Counted from the stretch's first letter, positions 44,515-56,853 are shown. The stretch: 64,000 bases of DNA from Blasia pusilla (GCA_050084515.1 CM114275.1:8742001-8806000), one strand, 5' to 3'. Notes: generated by a model not told the origin, from the letters alone. Made by a program: numbers and translations.

Positions 44515-45250
44515 GTAGGACGCTGACTCCTCCCAGTAATCTAGGGAAAACCCCATCGGGTATAACACTGCTCCACCAACCAAGACGTCGTAGGACTCTG
44601 CATCAGTCACTATCGCCTTGGCGCGCACCACGGACTCATCTGCAGGATGTCTCGGGAAAATCCTCACCACGACGTCCTATCGGGTGATATAGTGTGTGGT
44701 ACTCACTCCACCCAAGGATGTATGTATCCAGAATGGACAACGCTCCACATCGGCTCTCGACAAGCCTAATCCTCTGAATGACGCTTTCCCCAACATCAGG
44801 GGTTCCGCTCCTGAACCCAACAAGATGCGATGCGGACTAAAATCTCTACCTCCGGGACTCACCATCTGGAAGACCTCTCCTCGGTATCCAGCAATACAAC
44901 ACTAGGAGATGCCATTGCACGCTCTATCGCGGGTCTAGCGGGCATCTCCGCCATCCTAGCAACCGCAGCCTGCTATGAATTTGACGTGGACGGCCTGAGC
45001 ATCCGCTCCAAGGGCAGGTCCATCACCTCCTCTGCAATCACCTCTGAACGTGATGCAAGAACTCCAACTCCACACTCACATAGCGTAGTGGCCAGCCAAA
45101 ACGCCTCGGCGGGCGTACACCCCAACATCGGAAGCAGAAAATAAAGGAGTGCGGTACACAATGGTGGCTGCCCCCAACAACGTGCTCGACACATGCCTCT
45201 CATGAGCATCAACAATAGGAGTCGTCGCACTCGCTTCTCCCATCACCCTC
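44515..45250 (-). pseudogene. protease region of gypsy copy 2
   Basis: The retropepsin core reads ILLGSGAEPLMLGKASFRGL, so the catalytic Asp of DSGA is Gly here. CPFWIHTSLGGVSTT and YDVLVGGAVLYPMGF follow. The frame ends at the deletion junction, where WEESASY runs straight into RT (ISCLSDWR in the shifted frame). Confidence 0.85.
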
Positions 45251-45599
45251 TGTGCTGCTCACCAAAAACATCACCAACTCTCCAAGAACTCTAATGAGGA
45301 CCCATCAATGGGGTCCTCATCGCCTCGGACAACGTGAAAGACTAAAGAAGCCTAGTCTGTTTCCTAGCTTCCCCTCGATGTAGATCCAACTCTACGGTTG
45401 CTCCACGCATCACAACTGTGGCTGCCTCCATTCTAGTTGGATGTACAAGGCAACCCTGTACATCCAACTAGAATCCTCCATATCGATGGCTCCTCCATAT
45501 GATGTCGATGCCACGCATCCAGCATTGGGTAATCTCAAAGCCATAGCGGCAATCTACTGTTGTAGTCGATGTATCTGAGCAGCCATCCTAGCCTTACGC

Positions 45600-47055
45600 A
45601 CGGCATCTCCCTCGAGGCGTCTAGATGGTTCGACTCTACCTCCTCCACGGGCAGCTCCACCACCGTGTCAAGCAACTCCAGCTCCTCGTCCCCCAACGGG
45701 ACCACCTAGTGCACGATCTCTAGGCCCACCCGGACCGGCTACTCGCTCTAGTGCTCTCTCTGGCCCTCGGTTCAGACGTAACTCAGGATGTAAACTGAAA
45801 CACATGGCGCGTGTATGACCATACCTCTGACAATAGTCACACTGATATCCTCCTGGAGCAGCACCATCTCCTCCTCCATGTTGAGGCACACGCCCTTGAC
45901 CCTGACGAGTGCAATCGCGCTGATGATGGGCTCCACCACATGACCAACAAGTAATAGTAGGCGGCTACTTCTGAGCCGCATATGAAGGCGCAGGTCTTTG
46001 TGGCACGGCCTCCCGGTATCCTCCTTGAGCTCGTGGTCCCCCAGTTGACCTATCTCAGAGTCCACGTTGTTGCACATGTGGTGCAGATAAACGCGACTGC
46101 TCTCGCCCATAACCCATGGTGGCTACGCTCTCCTCCGCCATGTTGCGCTCAATGTTCTCAGCGGTCCTAAAAACATCTCTCAATGTAGGGGAGGTGTTCA
46201 TCAGATGCAACCCCTTCCGTACCCCTGTCCGTAGGGTCCGGTCCAGCATCACGTACCATGACTGGATAGCCTGAGCCTCTGTCACCCCTTGAGTGACGTT
46301 GATCAACCAGCGCAAGCGAGTGTAAGCCTCATGGTAACTCTCACCAAGGCACCTCTGGAAGTCATGGATGCTCCGCAACTTCTCCGTCCGTAGCCCCTAG
46401 TAGCTCGCCCTCAACTCAACAAAGAACTCAACCATAGGGTTGAACCTGGGACGAACCTGACTAGATGGTGGAATTGCTCCAGTGCGAGTGACCCCTCCTA
46501 AAACATCACTAGTGGAAGAGGAAGAAGCCTCTCTTGAATCCTCCTCCTCATTTGGGAACGGCTCCGTCCATGACACATAGTGTGGGTCATAGTAGAGTCG
46601 CCATGCCTCAATCTCCTGGGCATATCTGTGGGAGAACTCATGGTAATCATCCATTGGCGCCCCCTCTAAATGCTAGAACATACCGTTCCATGCTGTAAAT
46701 GGGTTGAACTCTCTAGAGTTCCTGGCCCGTTGGAGTCGCACCAACTCCTAAACTCTGCTTTGAAATTATGCAACTCAATCGTGCATACTGCACCTAAAAA
46801 CCTATGCGGTCCTCTACCCCGGTCATCCATCTCGTACGCCCAACTGGTAGGATCACTCATAATGTGTGGTGATGTACTCACAGACTCCTCTATACCCTCC
46901 CCCTCATCTGACGATGACACAGAAGGAGGTCGAGGTGGTCCCTCGCGTGGAGACCCTCGGAACCTCACGCCACTCCGCATAAAACCTCTAGAGCTACTCT
47001 CGGGTTTACCACCTCGCCTCTCAAAGTCCCAAACAGACGCCGCGATGATCCTCAT
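45600..47055 (-). pseudogene. gag of gypsy copy 2
   Basis: A plausible start is the Met of MRIIAASVWDFERRGGKPES. Then come an Arg/Gly/Ser-rich region, YHEFSHRYAQEIEAWRLYYD, VEFFVELRASY, SIHDFQRCLGESYHEAYTRL, VTQGVTEAQAIQSWY and two zinc knuckles, the second complete (CDYCQRYGHTRAMC). Three frame breaks are seen (near 46660, 46390 and 46050). This copy shows the full gag that the window edge hides in copy 1. Confidence 0.85.
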
Positions 47056-48578
47056 GCCCCTCTCACCCGATCACTCTTGCCTCGCGAGTAATCCCTCAAT
47101 CACTCATCCCAAACATGCGGCACTCGATCTACACTCTCTCTCCCCGAGACGTGTAGCAAGCGGCAACAAGCGGCGTGGTGTGGCAAATCGACCAGGCTAT
47201 CATCTCATTGACAACCTACCCTCAACTCTTGACATCCCACACAGGTCTATGTCCCCTAAAACACATACAGAAATTATGGTCTCAACATCCACACACCCAA
47301 TATCCCCAAATAAACTACCCAAATCCCAGAATCCCTCACACATGCAGGGTAAAGAACCACAATGGGTAATCTGAACACATGTCGATGTCGCTCCTCAACA
47401 ACTGCAAATCTCAACCCCAACTCGGTCGTGGAGACAACTCCTCCAATCAGCAAGTTATACTCCTCCTGTACTGACGCTACTTAAAACTCCTCGATAGATA
47501 GTGCAGTTCCAGCGGAACGGCTACGAACGCCACGACCCTCGATGGTGGGATGCGGCACTCGGTGGCACTCCTCAATCAACAATAAACCCATACTCTACTC
47601 CACAATGATGGTACGGCTCCGTAATCGAGACGGTGCGGCTTGGCCACCCGCACGGCGCGGCAATCGGCGGTGCGTTGCGGCTACGGGCGTCGTGGCTCGC
47701 TACTCGATCGTCGTCGAGTGGCTACCAATCACAACATAGCAGCATGAAATCACAACTCAAACACTATAACCGAGGTCATCTGCCATCACTGGTTGATGAC
47801 AAAATTGCGATAACGGTGGCAGCCAAAACAAAATACGTGATGGCGACGCAAGTCAGAGAATCAACCAACGTCGTGGAAGACCCTCCACTCCGTAACGGCG
47901 GCAATGGCAACCAAAAGATGGACCGTTGATGGTGACGATTGACCGGTAACTGTGATGGTTGAGCGATGATGGTGACGGTTGACCGGCGATGGTGACTATG
48001 ACGGCGACGGCCGCTGCCGACGTGGCAGCTGGTTTAGGGTTGGAACAATTTAACCCTAAACATTGCCTAGCAATGGAAAATTTTTAAGATTAACCATAAC
48101 TTTTTGCTCGTAAATCTAAATTGCGCATTGTTTATTGCACAGCGTGCACAGCTTCACGATCTACAACAGTGTTAAAAATATTTAGAATCAAACATTTCAC
48201 TAAAAACTGACAGGGACTGTCGTAAAGCCCAATGTCTCTTTCTCCTACACAAAATTTGGCAGCGCTTCCGCGTTGATTTCTCCCAACGAAAATATAAAAC
48301 CTCTAAAAATACAAATCAGCAAGCTACATGGTGCTCCGGAGAGCACTGGCATGGGGAACCTGCCCCCATAATCAATCCCTATCAGAAATTGGGCAGCGCT
48401 TCCGCGCGCCACTCTTCCACACGAAAAATCGGCAAATGCAAAGAACAACCAAACCAGCCCTTGCTCCGGTGAGCACTCCCATGAACTGCTGAATGGGGAA
48501 CACGATCCCCAACCTGAAAAAACAACAAGTGACTAGCGAGCTCCCCCATGAAGCTCTCTCACTCTCTTATTCTCTCTT
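47056..48578 (-). other. leader of gypsy copy 2
   Basis: About 1.5 kb between LTR and gag, aligned with 13500-15048. It keeps the two GCGCTTCCGCG repeats (near 48263 and 48399). No conserved coding frame and no obvious tRNA primer site directly after the LTR. Confidence 0.7.
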
Positions 48579-49093
48579 TGTAAAGTAAGATCCAATCTCT
48601 CTACACCATCTCACACCATAGCTCTCAAAGGTGTGCACTCTCTCTCATGTCAAACAAAACCCACTCTCCTCATGAGAGGCTTGGATTACACTCACAAGGC
48701 AAGGGACCATAGCTCCGCCGCCTCATGCCAATAGGTTCAACAAAGAGAGAATGAGCTCTCAAGCTCTCTCTCCTTGAGGTATACCCCTCCCTTCTCCCAA
48801 GCTCTCTCCATGGTAACCTATTCTCCCAAGTCACCTCCTTGGCTCTTGACCTGATGTAGGAGGTCAAAGGCCACTTACCAATAATAGAAAATCAATCATA
48901 TACTCAAAAAATGATAGTTATCTAAAATAGAAGTTCCTCAATATGGCTCCAAATGAGCCGAAACGAAGGGGAAACCTGCTCTCTCAGGTTTCCCGGGGCC
49001 TCAGCAGGTCATCCTCAACCTATTGAGCTTGTCCTCCACTACTCACAAAGGCGCTCTACTAGATCTCACCAATCTATTCTAAAAGTTGTGACA
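48579..49093 (-). repeat. 5' LTR core of gypsy copy 2
   Basis: It runs from TGTCACAAC to CTTTACA on the minus strand, 515 bp, matching copy 3 (519 bp). It lacks the 127-bp block found on both sides of the 3' LTR core. Confidence 0.85.
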
Positions 49094-49489
49094 AAGTTCT
49101 TTGGTGCGTTGGAAACGTCTTAAGATAAGCATTCCAACACGCCCTTACTTGTCCCTAACGCATGTTGGGGCTAAACTTTATGGTCCACAACAGAGTCAAA
49201 TTCCCCAAACACTAGTCGTGTTCCAAAACTGGTTCTCACCTCTTTGGCAACCAACCTTCCAAGACTCAACTCATCTCAAGTCTTGGTTCGAGTTTGGTCT
49301 AGGTTTCTTGGTCCTGACCACTAACGCATGAAACACACAACTCTGTTCCGCGTTTCGTCTCTTGGACTTTTCCAAGAGACCTTCCAAAAGCCTCTCCAAA
49401 GCTCGATCATCGCAATGTGAGTCCACTTGAGTTCTGATGTTCCGCTTGACGCTTATTTGGTGTTCGTTTTGTTGTGAGGGTCGTGACAT
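49094..49489 (+). mobile_element. family B LTR fragment
   Basis: It matches the family B LTR at 37670-37864 and the reverse of 9067-9470, and ends GGGTCGTGACA. It lies between the 5' end of gypsy copy 2 and the methyltransferase fragment. Confidence 0.8.
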
Positions 49490-50990
49490 TTGTGGGGTTC
49501 AAGTGAAGAGCTTTGACGTTTGGCTGATGAGCACATGCAGATGACCTGGAGTGAGTTATTTGCACCAAAGCGTGGCGGGTTAGAAGAACTTGAGATAGCC
49601 GGGGCTATTGCAATCTCGTCTTTGGACACCTCATCCATTTTGTGGCATATCTGAGATGAGGATACTCGATTGTTGGATCTCTTTGGAGGGATCATCCAAT
49701 CAACATTGGATTGGCTGCTCTTTTGTAGGCAGGTGTGCGCGTGTAGTAGTATTTGTATGTGGAGCATGATGAGAGTGAGAGGCGCGTCTCACTCTAACAT
49801 GTAGCATAATTATGCCTTCATTTCCCGGAATTTTTATGTGCCTTGACCGTGTATGGATACTAGAGTTCCCTACCAAGGGACACTTCCTTGTTGGCGACAC
49901 ATGCATGACTTGGATAAGGTTGGGACTATTCATTTGGTCATTTTAGGTTGGCCATGTTAAGGCCAATCAAGTGATGGACGAAGTAGTGTTTTAGCTCACA
50001 CATAATCAGGTTATCTCGAGAGATGACGAGGATCTTGTGGCACTTGAAGGAGCACCAATTTTGTTCTCCATCTTACATCCTATAGAATGTACCAATCTTG
50101 GAAAATTCACGGTCACAAGTCGTGATGAGTGCATATGAGATGCATGCATGAATCGACCCTATAGTTTTCTTGGATGGTACGCGTGTAGGTTGATGAGCAC
50201 ATTACCCGCGTCTAGGATGGACCAACTTGGTACCACATGAGGTATTGAGGAGGGCATGTACGGAGTGGAGCATACCTCCCATTTGTTGGTGGATTCCATT
50301 TTGGATCCAAAATGACAATCATAGGCAATGAGGCACGATGATGTCCTCCATTGACAATGGTCAACAAGATTGGCATGCCACATGGAGATTTTCACATTTG
50401 TGAGTTTTTCTACTTTCTATGCATATAAGGAGGTTGGTTCTAGCTTGGTTTGGGATAACCACGCACAATGGTTGGTGGAGTCCAATCCTGATGAGCAAGA
50501 GCAATTGATGGGATTTCACACATGACGACAATACCGTCACTCCCTAAGGCATCTCAACGTCATGTCTTAGGTCAAGCAATGGACCTCAATTATGATCATT
50601 GTGATTATTATTATCAACATGAGGATTAAGATATATATATATATATAATATCAATATCCTTGATCATTAAGTTAATTATGATAATCAATAACTGCTTGAC
50701 ATGGATCATCAGCTTATACTTAGGAGTAGTCGAGCAACGTTGGATGAGGTTGTGACATGTCGCCAATCTTGCGTTAGTGAGCTCCATGCCTACCAAGGCA
50801 GTTCAGAAAATGGTTGGGGGCAAGATATGAGGAGATTGACACATCATGGGTGATCATGAGAGACACCCTTGGACTTCTTGGGATGTCTTGCAGGTACGCC
50901 GAGAGATGGCAACCACAACATCGAGCATGGTATATGGTCCTACATACCAAGGAGATGAGAGTTTGGAGTTGGCTCAAAGGGAGCAATCGA
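49490..50990 (+). pseudogene. degenerate methyltransferase fragment of the gypsy family
   Basis: It aligns with 2085-3400 of copy 1 from the protease-methyltransferase linker through motif I (LDLFGGI), a PCQ region (GGTTGGCCATGTTAAGGCC, where the Gln codon is now a stop), the ENV region and AMGF to the following linker. Many stops and indels show it is old. A small AT-rich insertion with an AT run (about 50600-50740) separates its end from the later linker piece. At the N-terminus it keeps the 2 bp that copy 1 has lost. Confidence 0.82.
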
Positions 50991-51059
50991 CTTCAACATC
51001 TCTTTCCGCTAGCAAACACTACTAGTGAATGTTACTAATGTGGTTATTATATCTCTTTG

Positions 51060-51660
51060 TGGACCACATCTACACCCATAAAATCGAGCACATAGTTGGC
51101 TCATCCAACCATCATTTGATCGCCACACTAACCAAAGGGAAACTATCTCCTTCCAAAACACAAGGATGAACCCAAGGGGTTATAATAGTGTACTCCCTAC
51201 CAACATATTATACGACTGTGCTAATATGGAGATCATATGTGTGTGCACCATTGCGATATTCGTGGAATGTTCTTGTTGCAATTGGACTTTGGCAAGCAAC
51301 TCATATCGAGTCATAAACTACGTAGATGGAAAGCCTCCAATATTTGTTAGTATGTGGAAGGGACATGACTCAATGTCTTATTACGTACCTCCATTTAAGA
51401 GGAAATAACCTCTCCACCCTCATATAGCGCACTAGCCAACTAGAACACCTCATTTGGTCTAACTCTTAACGTCGTCAAGTCCTTTGCATGAAATAATCGA
51501 GCCTAATACACCATAGTGGCCATATATCCCCAATAAGGCATTCAACAATGGCTTCATCTTATTTAGCATAGGAGTTGTCTCTCCAACTCTTCCTGATGAC
51601 AACAAACCCATGCAATTGGTAGGTGCAAAACATCCCTCATATTCATTAAGTTTCATATAA
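51060..51660 (-). pseudogene. decayed gypsy protease-region fragment
   Basis: The plus-strand reading resembles 44900-45300 of copy 2 (for example CTCATATAGCGCACTAGCCAAC against CACATAGCGTAGTGGCCAGCC, and AGCATAGGAGTTGTC against AACAATAGGAGTCGTC). So it is the same region in minus orientation, strongly diverged. No frame is left. Confidence 0.5.
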
Positions 51661-52139
51661 TGTAATTTCTTTTAATACTATTATATTTTAGAAAAAAAAA
51701 TGATGAGGGGAATATGCAAATGACGAAAAAAATATTTGTACGTGTTTCAATTATGAGAGGATATTTCTTTTTAAAATGGGGAGATGGGGGTTATGCAAGG
51801 GAAGGGAAGTCTTTTTTTTTCACCCAAATTCAGGAAGGAAAAGAAATTCTATTTGTTTCTCAAACAAAAAGATAGGAAAATATTCCAACAAACTTGATAA
51901 GAGGACAATTTTTCATCCCTAACATTATTCAAGAGAAAGCCTATTTATACTACAATTTGCATAAAAACTTCTTTCATGCTAAATTTTTATTATTTTTATC
52001 ATGTCCAAATGCTTCATATGGAAATTATTTAATTTATAGTAAATGATAAATAGTAAATAGATCAAACACATGGGACCCAAATGGTCAAAAGGCTAAAAAC
52101 ACACTTTACAAGTAATACACTGACTCGAAAAAAGACCCT

Positions 52140-52475
52140 AAAGGCCTTCTCCTAGCTAATGCCTGGAGCTTTTGAGGGATGATTAATAATATCTCTTATA
52201 TACCAACCTAAATCAGAAGGCAAAAATTGTAGTAAAGAATATAAATTCTCCACGTCTATTTTATGAGCTAGTCTAATCTCTTCATACCTTGGACATATGA
52301 CAAACACATGCTCTTCATCCTCAAAACGTTCTCCGTCACATAATCTACAAATTCGTTCTTTTCTATCAATATTGAACCAAGGTCCTTCCTCAATTCATAG
52401 TCTATGAGACCCAATTCTATGTCGTGCGATAATATAACGTAAGAACGCACTTAGGTATCCTTATTCACAATATAT
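52140..52475 (-). pseudogene. 3' end of a LINE
   Basis: The minus strand encodes a C-terminal LINE Cys/His segment: a stretch with SHDIELG, then a Cys/His-rich patch and DxEHVFVICPRYE-type residues, ending near LPSDLGWYIRDIINHPSKAPG. It was separated from the rest of the LINE (56780-58420) by insertion of copia 2. Confidence 0.75.
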
Positions 52476-52787
52476 TGTGGAAAATTGCTAAACAAACATA
52501 ATTGGTGGAAAACGGCTCTCACATACACACACCACCATGGTGAACGAAATTTGCAATGAGAGAATGAGTGGAGGTTGGTCCTCTTCTCAATTATATAGGG
52601 TATGTACAAGCAACCCTAACCCTACCCTTAACCATAGTCTCGAGTTAGTCTAACTGTGATAAACTAACCCTAGTTAAGATAATCGTGCTTAACTGACTAA
52701 CCAAGATTAAGCTTCCCTACTTCGTGTGAGTACCAAATGTAGCAGTTCGGGTGTCTCATGAGCTTGACTGTAACTCAATCTTCAATA
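52476..52787 (-). repeat. copia 2 3' LTR
   Basis: Same length (312 bp) and nearly the same sequence as the copia 1 5' LTR. The adjacent purine tract on its upstream side supports the LTR start at TATTGAAG. Confidence 0.92.
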
Positions 52788-52789
52788 CT

Positions 52790-54360
52790 CCCCCTCAAGC
52801 TCATATCGATATCTCTAACGCCTAAATCTTTTCTGAACATCTCAAACTTATTTCTAGACAATGCCTTTGTAAAGATGTCAGCAATTTGCTGATTTGTACA
52901 TATATACACAAGATCAATTTCTCCTGCAAGCGCTTTATCTCTGATAAAATGATAGTGCACCTCAACATGCTTTGTACGAGCATGAAACACAGGGTTATTA
53001 GCAAGCTTGATGCTACAAATATTTTCTACATATATTACACTAGGTCCTAAGTTACTAACACCAATCTCAACAAGTAATTGATGAAGCCACACCATCTCAC
53101 ATGCTGCATTGGTTGCTCCTCTGTACTCAGCCTCTATTGAAGATAAAGCAACTGTAGGTTGCTTCTTTGAAGCCTAACTTATAGTTGCGCTTCCCAAAGT
53201 AAATGAATAACCAGATGTGGAGTGTCGATCAGACACGCTTCATGCCCAAATCAGCATCTATGAATCCCTGTAATTGAAAACTCGAAGAAGGTTCAAATTG
53301 AAGCCCGAATTGAATAGAGAATTTTGCATATCGCATAATCCTTCTCATAGCATCAAGGTGAGGTTTTCGAGGTGCTTGCATACACTGGCTCATTAGGCCA
53401 ACAACATAGCTCAAATTTGGTCTGGTTATAGTTAGATAGATCATGCTTCCAACCATGCGTACGTACATATTAGAATCTGCAAGCAGCTCTCCTTCATCCA
53501 CTCTTAGCTTCATGCTCTGGTCCAACGGTGTAGAGATTGGCTTACAAGCCGTCATACCATATTTTGAAAGCATGTGAAGAGTATATTGTTATTGTAGTAA
53601 CCACATGCTCTCTCCAACCTTGATAAACTCAATACCAAGGAAGTACTTGAGTTCTCCCAAATCTTTCATATCAAATTCTGCTTGTAACTTAAGCTTGACT
53701 TGTTATACAATTTCTTCAGTACTCCCAGTAATCAAGAGATTGTCAACATACAACACAATGAGAACTGTATGATGTTGTTCTCTCAAGACATATAACGAGG
53801 AGTCATAATCACATACCCTAAAACCCAACTCTTGAAGGACGTATGTAATCTTGCCATACCAAGCTCTTAGAGCTTGTTTGAGCCCGTATAGAACTTTCTT
53901 CAACCTACATACGCGAAATGGAAACTTTGGATACTTGTATCCAGGTGGTTGAGTCATATATACCTCCTCGTATAGATATCCATTCAAGAAGGCATTCTTG
54001 ACATCCATGTGATGTAATCTCCACTTCTTACTTACTATAACTGCAACCACTATTCTCGTAGTCGCCATCTTTACAACATAGCTAAATGTTTCCTCATAAT
54101 CGATACCATATTGTTGTGCATAGCCCTTAACCACCAATCTCGCTTTGTATATGTTAATTATACCATCTTGATTGCGCTTGATTTTGTAAATCTCTTTGCA
54201 ACCAATAGCTTCCTTATCGGAAGGTATATCAACCAACTCCCATGTTTGTTGATGTCTTAATGCAGCAAGCTCTTCCTCCATAGCTTCAATCCATTTGGCT
54301 TTACTCGCAGATTCTTCAAAATAACTCGGCTCCTGCTCTTGAAGGGTAGTCATCATCTAT
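52790..54360 (-). pseudogene. copia 2 reverse transcriptase and RNase H
   Basis: RT is open over 217 codons (EEELAALRHQQTWELVDIPS, GYAQQYGIDYEETFSYVVKM, MDVKNAFLNGYLYEEVYMTQ, YGLKQALRAWY, VLYVDNLLITGS). The second Asp of YVDD is Asn. RNase H follows with VWLHQLLVEIG, TKHVEVHYHFIRDKAL and ADIFTKALSRNKFEMFRKDL after frame breaks near 53580 and 53230. Confidence 0.9.
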
Positions 54361-54619
54361 GCATGATGTGTCGCAAGGAAACCTTCATTTATGAATCTAT
54401 GAATTGGATGTGTAACTCTACTTGATCTACAAAGTTGTTGTTTAGAGGTAGATGCCTCTGACACTTGATTCTATCTCTGACTAGTGTCAACAGACTGAAT
54501 ATGTACTCTTCCCGTTTATGGACTCACAGATTTTACTGATAAATCTAAGACCTCTCCTAATCCTGCACTAGTACTTGGGGAAGTTCAAGACAATGTCTAT
54601 TGGTTTAGAGTCATATTCT

Positions 54620-56720
54620 CCCCCTCAACAGACAAGTTTAGAGGTGGAATAGGCTCAGATGGAGCATACCATGACTTTAGCTCATGAAAGACAACATCCC
54701 GACTAATAATAAGTTGTCTAGAGGATGGAATGTAGCACTTATACCCCTTAGTTCCACTAGCATAGCCAATGAAGATACATCTTTTAGACTTGGGATCTAA
54801 TTTATGATGTCTCTCATAAGGAACATGAGCATAATATATACAACCAAATACTTTCAGGAAGGAAAAATCAAGTTTACTTCCTATGAAGACTTTGAATGGA
54901 GTTTTATCATGAACTCATGCTGTTGGAGTTGGGTTGATTAAGAAGACTGCACATGCTAAAGCCTCTGCCCAATACACCTTGGGCATGTTCTTCTCATTCA
55001 GCATAGCTCATGCCTCTTCAGTAATATGTCGATTCTTCCTCTCATCCACTCCATTTTATTGTGGAGTGTAACGGCAAGTCACTTGACGTTGGATGTCATT
55101 CTTACGTAAATAGTCATCAAACTCTGTTGAAAGATACTCTCCTCCTCCACCACAACGCAATTTCAGAATGTGTTGTCTAGTTTACTTCTCACTAGAACTC
55201 TGAATGTTCGGAATATTGAGAATACCTCTAACTTGGCTTTCAGAAAGTATATCCATATATACCTAGAGAAGTCATCAATAAATGAAACAAAGTAATGGCA
55301 ACCACTAAGGCTATGTTGTGATGTTGTCCACATATCACTGTGGATCAACTCCAATATCTTGGATGCTCTTCTATCTTGCTTTGGAAAAGGAAATCTAGTT
55401 TATTTTCCAAATTGGCAAGCAGGACATATCTCTAACGTAGCAGGACTCGCTAATTTAGGGAGTCATATTACTATATTAGATGATGAAAGACTCTGTAATC
55501 TTTGAAGATTCATATGTCCAATTATTTTATGCCACACATTTAGATCTGTGACTTGTTGTCAGGTTTGACCATATATTGATGTTTGAATCTCTGGCATAGA
55601 AGCATCTAATTTGAATATTCTGCCAGATCTATTTCCTTTGGCTATCGTTGTCTGGTCATCCATTGTTTCAATGAAACAACCATCTGCGTTAAACTTCACT
55701 TGATAACCCTGTTCTACTATCTGTCCTACGGAGATCAGATTTTTTGCAATGGTAGGAACTTAGAGAATATTTCCAAGAGCATAAAGACCATCTGATGCTA
55801 TTTGAACTTAATCGGTATGGGTGATATGATGTTGAGTGTCATCTCTTGTGAGCATAATTATAGGATCTTTTACCGGCTCCAAACTACTGAACCATTTTGC
55901 TTGTGAGGTCATATGATTTGATGCACCGGAGCCAATGTATCATTGTGCTGTCGAGTCTTTCTTGACCATTGCTCCTATTTGACGAGTCATGACCAAGAGA
56001 TGCTCCGTTTCTGAATGTTGTTGTTCTTGGTACTGCTCTTGGTGTTGTTGCTCCACATAGTTTTATTGTTGTAAGGCTCCTATTATCATATATGCCTTCT
56101 TCTTGAAGCAAAACTTTGCATAGTGACCTTTTATCCCACAGTAATTGCAAGATCCAGGGATCCTCTGTTGCTGACCTCGACCCCAACGGTTTCCACCGTC
56201 ACCACCTTGTGATTGTGTCTGGTACTGGTTCGTACTTGATTGAGTGATGTTATATTGAGTGCCTCTTCCTCCATATGCTTGATATCCACCACGACCATGG
56301 AAGTTTCTGCCACGACCCCTGCCTCTGTTTGATCCATAACGTGCAAATAACACACTCTCTTGCAGACTAGACGAGCTACCTCTGCCTACTAGGTGCATCT
56401 CTTCACTGATCAACAGAGGAACTAACTCTTGAAAGGTTGGATACTTCTCTCTCATAAAGATACAGGTCTCAAAGGACTTCTAATCCTTTGGAAGGCCTTG
56501 AAGAATGAATAAAATTAGATCATCATCTTGTATTGTCACTCCAATGCTATTCAACTGATCAACAATATGTCTGATACTCAAAATATAATCATTGATGCTC
56601 TCCGATCCTTTCTCACTTCCTTCAATTGTTGTTTCAATTGAAGCTTTATGGCCTTTGTAGATGTCTGGAACAAATTTTCCAATGCATCTCAGGCCTCCTT
56701 CGGAATATCATTGGAGCAGT
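54620..56720 (-). pseudogene. copia 2 integrase, protease and gag
   Basis: Gag pieces include MREKYPTFQELVPLLISEEM and a full zinc knuckle CNYCGIKGHYAKFCFKKKAY, which copia 1 has lost. Integrase is fragmentary (MELIHSDMWTTSQHSLSGCH, SFIDDFSRYIWIYFLKAK). Stops are frequent. The 5' gag end stops near 56720 next to filler sequence. Confidence 0.85.
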
Positions 56721-56767
56721 AGAAAGCGTGAAATTCAGGTGTCTCATGAGCTTGAGTATAACTCAAT

Positions 56768-56853
56768 CTTCAATATATACAAGATTGAAGATTGAGTTAC
56801 ATCTTCAATCTTGTATATATTGAAGATGTAACTCAATATATACAAGATTGAAG
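56768..56853. repeat. alternating inverted repeats at the copia 2 5' end
   Basis: A perfect 25-bp inverted repeat (56768-56792 and 56801-56825, loop 8) is followed by a third arm (56833-56853) that again pairs with the second. All three arms are copies of the copia LTR end and its flank (CTTCAATATATACAAG) in alternating orientation. Confidence 0.92.

Larger units (their letters stand above)
40947..49093 (-). mobile_element. gypsy copy 2, both ends present, methyltransferase deleted
   Basis: On the minus strand it runs from TGTCACAAC (49093) through LTR core, leader, gag, protease, RT, RNase H, integrase and PHD finger to the polypurine tract, then a 127-bp block and LTR ending CGCACGACA (40947). 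Protease joins directly to RT at 44514/44515. Relative to copy 1 this removes 1825-3969 (about 2145 bp), which holds the whole methyltransferase and the start of RT. The flanks do not give a matching target duplication (ACACA left, AAGTT right). Confidence 0.93.
52476..56775 (-). mobile_element. Ty1/copia retrotransposon 2, inserted in a LINE
   Basis: It has a complete 3' LTR (52476-52787), polypurine tract TTGAGGGGGAG, RNase H, RT, integrase, protease and most of gag. The 5' part of gag and nearly all the 5' LTR are gone; only about 45 bp of LTR remain at 56730-56775. Flanks TATAT (left) and TATAC (right) could be an imperfect target duplication. It shares most of its sequence with copia 1. 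Confidence 0.92.
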
